Source of the DNA: Niastella soli
Lineage (GTDB): Bacteria > Bacteroidota > Bacteroidia > Chitinophagales > Chitinophagaceae
Reading direction: 5' to 3'
Assembly (NCBI RefSeq): GCF_017742245.1
Contig: NZ_JAGHKO010000001.1
Span: 2,261,061 to 2,325,060, forward strand
Length of the DNA stretch: 64,000 nt
Shown: positions 60,762-64,000 of the stretch, in pieces
Layout of the letters: every line of letters starts with the position of its first letter
Position numbering within the stretch: position 1 is the first letter of the stretch
Program-made: the position numbers and the translations under genes
Notes under the pieces: generated by a model
The model's database searches: none
What the model was told of the DNA's origin: nothing
Seen by the model: only the letters and a program-made list of their open reading frames with translations

Positions 60762-61355
60762 TTGGAAGCAGTTTTAATCCATACCGATGAATCACTACTC
60801 TCTTTGGTAGCCGATGGTAACAAAGAAGCATTTACCATGCTGTATCGTCGTTACTGGGAACCATTATTTACAACTGCTGCCAGAGCGCTTCGTTCTAAAA
60901 CCGATGCGGCCGACCTGGTGCAGGATATTTTTCTTTCCATCTGGAACCGTCGGCACGACCTGCGGATCACCGGTTCACTGGCCGCTTACCTGCAAACGAG
61001 TGTCAAGTACAAGGTCATAAAGTATATTGAAAAAAATATTACCCGTCGCGATTATCTTGTTTTGTTAACCGATGTGCTTGTCAATTTTCAACCTCCCGAT
61101 GTAGAATCACAACTACAAATAAAAGAACTGCAACACACCATTCAGTCGGCTGTTGAACAAATGCCGAACAAGATGCGTGAAGTTTACCAGCTTAGCCGCA
61201 AACATCATTTGAGCCATAAGGAAATTGCCGAACGCCTCGACATTTCCGATGAAACAGTAAAGAAGCATATACAACATGCTTTGGCAATTATTAAAACCGC
61301 CATCAGTTTAAACGCAACCACCTTTGCCGTTTTATTGATGCAATGGATGAAGTAG
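60762..61355 (+). CDS. ECF sigma factor (SusC/FecR-associated)
   Basis: A 197-residue ECF sigma factor. Region 2 has Asp-Leu-Val-Gln-Asp-Ile-Phe-Leu-Ser-Ile-Trp and region 4 has Met-Pro-Asn-Lys-Met-Arg-Glu-Val-Tyr and His-Lys-Glu-Ile-Ala-Glu-Arg-Leu-Asp-Ile-Ser-Asp-Glu-Thr-Val-Lys. A C-terminal hydrophobic tail is seen as in many Bacteroidota paralogues. No in-frame ATG exists near the N-terminus, and TTG at 60762 is the best start, as for the sigma gene at 50524. It is followed by FecR (61568) and SusC (63192), the usual order of a TonB-dependent transducer trio. Confidence 0.92.
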   Translation: MEAVLIHTDESLLSLVADGNKEAFTMLYRRYWEPLFTTAARALRSKTDAADLVQDIFLSIWNRRHDLRITGSLAAYLQTSVKYKVIKYIEKNITRRDYLVLLTDVLVNFQPPDVESQLQIKELQHTIQSAVEQMPNKMREVYQLSRKHHLSHKEIAERLDISDETVKKHIQHALAIIKTAISLNATTFAVLLMQWMK

Positions 61356-61567
61356 GAAAATTTTCCAACCTGTTCTTTTAGTTGTGTTGCTTTCATATGA
61401 TACATTTTACATATGCGAACGATTGATACGATTGTTTATTAACTGATCAGGGTAAGGTATACCCAGTTTGGGTGAGCCTGGGGAAAAAAATATTTTTACT
61501 TTTTTTACCCCCTTGGGTCTTTTTACCGGACAGTATATACGTTGCCCGAATTTTTATAAGCCCGATT

Positions 61568-62746
61568 ATGAATGAAACACAGGCAACTGATCTTTTAAAA
61601 AGATTCAGTAGCGGAAATTGTACGGAAGAAGAGCAGCAGCTTGTTGAAGAATGGTACAAAGAATTGGTAAACTCTGGTGAGCTGGAATATGAGGAAGGAG
61701 AAAAAGAATCAATTCAGGAAGCCATTGAAGCAGGGATACTGCAAAATATTGCAACAGAGGATAGGAATTATACTCCGTATGTTCCTTACACTCCGGTTCG
61801 CAGAACGCATAATAGGACCTGGTGGGCTGCGGCTGCCATCCTGGTATGTTTATCGGGGACCGTAGTTTATTTACTGAATAAGAAAGCGGCACTATCAATA
61901 GCAAAAGCCGGATCAACATTAAAGAACGATGTAGAGCCGGGCGGTAATAAAGCAGTTCTTACCCTGGCGAATGGCAGTACCATCTTACTTGATGATGCTG
62001 CAAACGGGGTAGTTGCGAAAGAGGGGAGTGCAAAAGTGGTAAAACCCGATGATGGAAAACTGGTGTATTCGTCTGAAAACAACCAAAACGAGGAACCATT
62101 ATCATATAACACCCTGGCCACCCCCCGCAGCGGACAATATCAGTTGCGATTGCCTGATGGAACAAAAGTTTGGTTGAATGCAGCCTCTTCTATCCACTTT
62201 CCCACAGGTTTCAGGGGTAAGGAAAGAAGGGTACAAATCACCGGCGAAGCCTATTTTGAAGTGGCGCATGATAGCAGCATGCCTTTCATTGTAGAAAAAG
62301 ACGATCTGCAGGTGGAAGTATTAGGCACCCATTTTAATGTAAATGCCTATAGCGATGAAAGTGCCATTAAAACTACTTTGCTGGAAGGAAAAGTGAAGGT
62401 GATTGAAAAAACGGCTACGGTACAACAAACAGCCATTTTAACACCCGGGGAGCAGGCAGTTATTCCAAAAAGCACCCAGATACAGGTTCGAAAAGCGGAT
62501 GTTGATGATGTAATGGCATGGAAAAATGGTTTATTTCATTTTGAAAATGCAGATATAAAAACGGTAATGCGCCAGTTGGCCAGATGGTATGATGTAGAGG
62601 TGGTGTATGAGGGCGTAGCTGTTAAAAATGATCCCTTGTTTGTTGAAATTTCAAGGAACACCCGGTTGTCAGATGTGTTGAAAGTATTGCAGGAGTCGGG
62701 AAGTGCAAAATTCAGCATTCAGGGAAAAAAGATCGTTGTTAAATAA
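61568..62746 (+). CDS. FecR family anti-sigma factor
   Basis: A 392-residue inner-membrane regulator. Its N-terminal anti-sigma part starts Met-Asn-Glu-Thr-Gln-Ala-Thr-Asp-Leu-Leu-Lys-Arg-Phe. One membrane helix (about 85-103) follows, then the FecR domain (Leu-Pro-Asp-Gly-Thr-Lys-Val-Trp-Leu-Asn-Ala-Ala-Ser; Gly-Glu-Ala-Tyr-Phe-Glu-Val) and DUF4974 at the end. It is clearly paralogous to the protein at 51261. The frame is open from 61472, but those 32 residues are hydrophobic and unlike FecR, so the ATG at 61568 is preferred. It should control the sigma factor at 60762 in response to the SusC encoded next. Confidence 0.93.
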   Translation: MNETQATDLLKRFSSGNCTEEEQQLVEEWYKELVNSGELEYEEGEKESIQEAIEAGILQNIATEDRNYTPYVPYTPVRRTHNRTWWAAAAILVCLSGTVVYLLNKKAALSIAKAGSTLKNDVEPGGNKAVLTLANGSTILLDDAANGVVAKEGSAKVVKPDDGKLVYSSENNQNEEPLSYNTLATPRSGQYQLRLPDGTKVWLNAASSIHFPTGFRGKERRVQITGEAYFEVAHDSSMPFIVEKDDLQVEVLGTHFNVNAYSDESAIKTTLLEGKVKVIEKTATVQQTAILTPGEQAVIPKSTQIQVRKADVDDVMAWKNGLFHFENADIKTVMRQLARWYDVEVVYEGVAVKNDPLFVEISRNTRLSDVLKVLQESGSAKFSIQGKKIVVK

Positions 62747-63191
62747 CCCCTAATATGATGCATATCCTAATTAAGGCCATCCCTGTAAGGATCAGGGAAT
62801 TCATAACCTATGTAAACAAGCTCCATCGCGGTATGGAAGCCGGCGCCATGCCATTGGGCGTCTACAACAAAAAACTTTACCCATACCAGGCTGCATCTAA
62901 TTCTTGCCTATTGCAGCTGAAGAACGATTCTTATATAAAGTATTGACGATTACAATAACGACTGTGTAAGGCGGTTCAGGAGCGGCATGCCCGTCACTGA
63001 ATGCGCAGGTACCTTGCTATGTCAAAAAAATAGTGTGATCAACGATTTCCTGATTACCCGAAACAAAAAACCGCCCCGAGTGCAATCGGTGCGGTCATTA
63101 ATTCAGGGTAATGCAATAGAAGACACTGATATCCTTATTGTTTAACCCTAACAGCCCTGATTGCAACATCAGGGGTGCCAAATCCAAATTT
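62747..63191. other. gap between FecR and SusC
   Basis: It contains a 63-codon open frame (62755-62946) with no motif, which I do not call. A hairpin ACCGC-c-CCGA / TCGG-t-GCGGT lies at about 63071-63095 with A-rich sequence before it and modest T content after. That could be an attenuator or weak terminator ahead of the SusC gene. Confidence 0.4.
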
Positions 63192-64000
63192 ATGTATTTA
63201 ATTCATTGCCTCCACCGCTATTTGAGGAAAATAAAGGTGGGGCGTAAAGAACTGATCGTAATGAATTACCTAGCCATTTTTCTATTAGCCACCTGTTTAC
63301 ACCTCTCTGCCGGCGTGTATTCCCAAAAGGTTACCCTGTCTGGCGAGAACATTTCCCTGAAATCTGTTTGTAAGGAAATTAAAAAGCAAACAGGCTTTAC
63401 GTTTGTTTACAGGGAAGTTTTACTGCAAAAAGCAGAGAAGGTTAACATAAATGTCAGAAATGCTTCTATTCAACAGGTACTTGATATCTGTTTCAGGAAT
63501 CAGCCGCTCTCCTACAGCATCATCAACAACAATATAGTTGTTGTAAAAGAAGCAGTGGTAGCAGCACCGCCGCCAGTTGTTGAAGAGGTAAAGCAGGTGA
63601 TAGGAAAAACACCATCGCCAATAAAAATTACCGGTAGAATTCTGGCTGAAAATGGCATGCCTTTGCAAAATGCCAACGTGAGTGAAAAAGGAAAAGTGAA
63701 TGCCGCTATTACAAAAGCTGACGGTTCTTTTACCATTATGGTGGAAGGTCCCCAGTCGGTACTGGTTGTGTCGTACGTAGGTTTCGATGATAAACTGGTA
63801 CCCGTTGGCGATCAAACCGACATCACCATTAAATTAACCACTACCCAGTCGCCCATGGAAGAGCAGGTGGTAGTAGGTTATGGTGTTTCTAAAAAAGCAA
63901 CTGTTACCGGCGCCCTGGAGCCAGTTACCAATAAAACATTCGATAGCAGAGCGGTAACCAACCCGGCCCTGGCATTACAAGGTACTACGCCAGGTTTGGT
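63192..64000 (+). CDS. SusC/RagA-type TonB-dependent receptor with STN domain (5' part, cut by the window)
   Basis: The first 269 residues are visible. A basic start (Met-Tyr-Leu-Ile-His-Cys-Leu) leads to a long positively charged n-region, then a hydrophobic signal core (Tyr-Leu-Ala-Ile-Phe-Leu-Leu-Ala-Thr-Cys-Leu-His-Leu) at about 25-40. The STN domain is at about 50-115 (Ser-Leu-Lys-Ser-Val-Cys-Lys-Glu-Ile-Lys-Lys-Gln-Thr-Gly), a CarboxypepD_reg-like domain at about 145-220 (Ile-Thr-Gly-Arg-Ile-Leu-Ala-Glu-Asn-Gly), a TonB-box-like Glu-Glu-Gln-Val-Val-Val-Gly-Tyr-Gly, and the start of the plug. The STN domain means it signals to the FecR/ECF pair upstream. ATG at 63261 is an alternative start. 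The gene continues past 64000, and a SusD partner is expected. Confidence 0.9.
   Translation, partial: MYLIHCLHRYLRKIKVGRKELIVMNYLAIFLLATCLHLSAGVYSQKVTLSGENISLKSVCKEIKKQTGFTFVYREVLLQKAEKVNINVRNASIQQVLDICFRNQPLSYSIINNNIVVVKEAVVAAPPPVVEEVKQVIGKTPSPIKITGRILAENGMPLQNANVSEKGKVNAAITKADGSFTIMVEGPQSVLVVSYVGFDDKLVPVGDQTDITIKLTTTQSPMEEQVVVGYGVSKKATVTGALEPVTNKTFDSRAVTNPALALQGTTPGL

Noticed and set aside
62755-62946. A 63-codon open frame after FecR
   Set aside because: No similarity to anything I know, no signal or membrane segment, and the usual FecR-SusC gap often holds such chance frames.
1-64000. Search by eye for tRNA, rRNA, insertion sequences and phage genes
   Set aside because: No cloverleaf-like segment, ribosomal core sequence, DDE/HUH transposase motif or phage structural gene was recognised. 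A computed search (tRNAscan, ISfinder) would be needed to be sure.

Overview
The window comes from a Bacteroidota chromosome, most likely family Chitinophagaceae (Niastella/Chitinophaga type). The basis is gene content: ECF sigma/FecR/SusC regulatory trios, SusD fragments, a UpxY-type antiterminator ahead of an exopolysaccharide operon, a type IX secretion (T9SS) C-terminal sorting domain, putative MopE-type metal-binding repeats, and promoter elements of the Bacteroidota TAnnTTTG kind. No rRNA, tRNA, CRISPR array or intact transposase was seen.

Layout. (1) 1-8376 is a gene-poor, scarred region. It has two unknown secreted proteins, an SDR dehydrogenase, a TetR regulator with a metallo-beta-lactamase-fold protein, a small carboxypeptidase-regulatory-like protein, and fragments of VOC, SusD, response-regulator and histidine-kinase genes. 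(2) 8377-10534 holds two paralogous secreted polysaccharide lyases. (3) 10527-32265 is a minus-strand exopolysaccharide (EPS) operon of 16 genes with short gaps or overlaps. It runs UpxY, Wza, Wzc, epimerase, Wzx flippase, a glycosyltransferase, an O-antigen-polymerase-like protein, three more glycosyltransferases, a polysaccharide deacetylase, a DUF354 protein, GDP-mannose-dehydrogenase-like protein, the priming sugar transferase, a second epimerase-like protein that lacks its catalytic Tyr and Lys, and finally a 1131-residue internally duplicated acyltransferase. About 1 kb of leader upstream carries a diverged direct duplication. (4) 33279-40112 holds an ABC exporter, a GldB/DUF2268-like metallopeptidase, an alpha/beta hydrolase, a PAS kinase whose H-box has Asn instead of His, a broken beta-propeller fragment, and an unknown single-pass membrane protein. 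(5) 40345-44129 holds a collapsed SusC/SusD pair, a two-domain esterase and a dicarboxylate-type symporter. (6) 44522-49006 holds a MoxR-type AAA+ ATPase with a membrane-anchored CoxE/vWA-like partner, and divergently a double-DUF1259 lipoprotein. (7) 49114-50388 is a CNNM/CorC-family membrane protein. (8) 50524-60550 is an ECF sigma/FecR pair followed by a duplicated block of secreted alginate-lyase-fold proteins; the second FecR copy has collapsed, and the first lyase copy has lost about 2.8 kb including its T9SS domain. (9) 60762-64000 is another ECF sigma/FecR pair and the 5' part of a SusC receptor that runs off the window.

How it fits together. The EPS operon encodes a Wzx/Wzy-type pathway with a predicted uronate branch (GDP-mannose dehydrogenase, UDP-glucuronate-epimerase-like protein). 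Four secreted lyases of polyuronate-lyase type lie in the same 64 kb, two of them directly convergent with the operon's last gene. This suggests, as inference, that the organism makes and remodels, or scavenges, acidic polysaccharide.

The most unusual objects are the MoxR/membrane-vWA module, the catalytic-dyad-less epimerase-like gene inside an intact operon, the internally duplicated acyltransferase, the duplicated leader of the EPS operon, orphan regulatory sites left in front of deleted genes, and an unusually high density of internal-deletion scars (at least eight).
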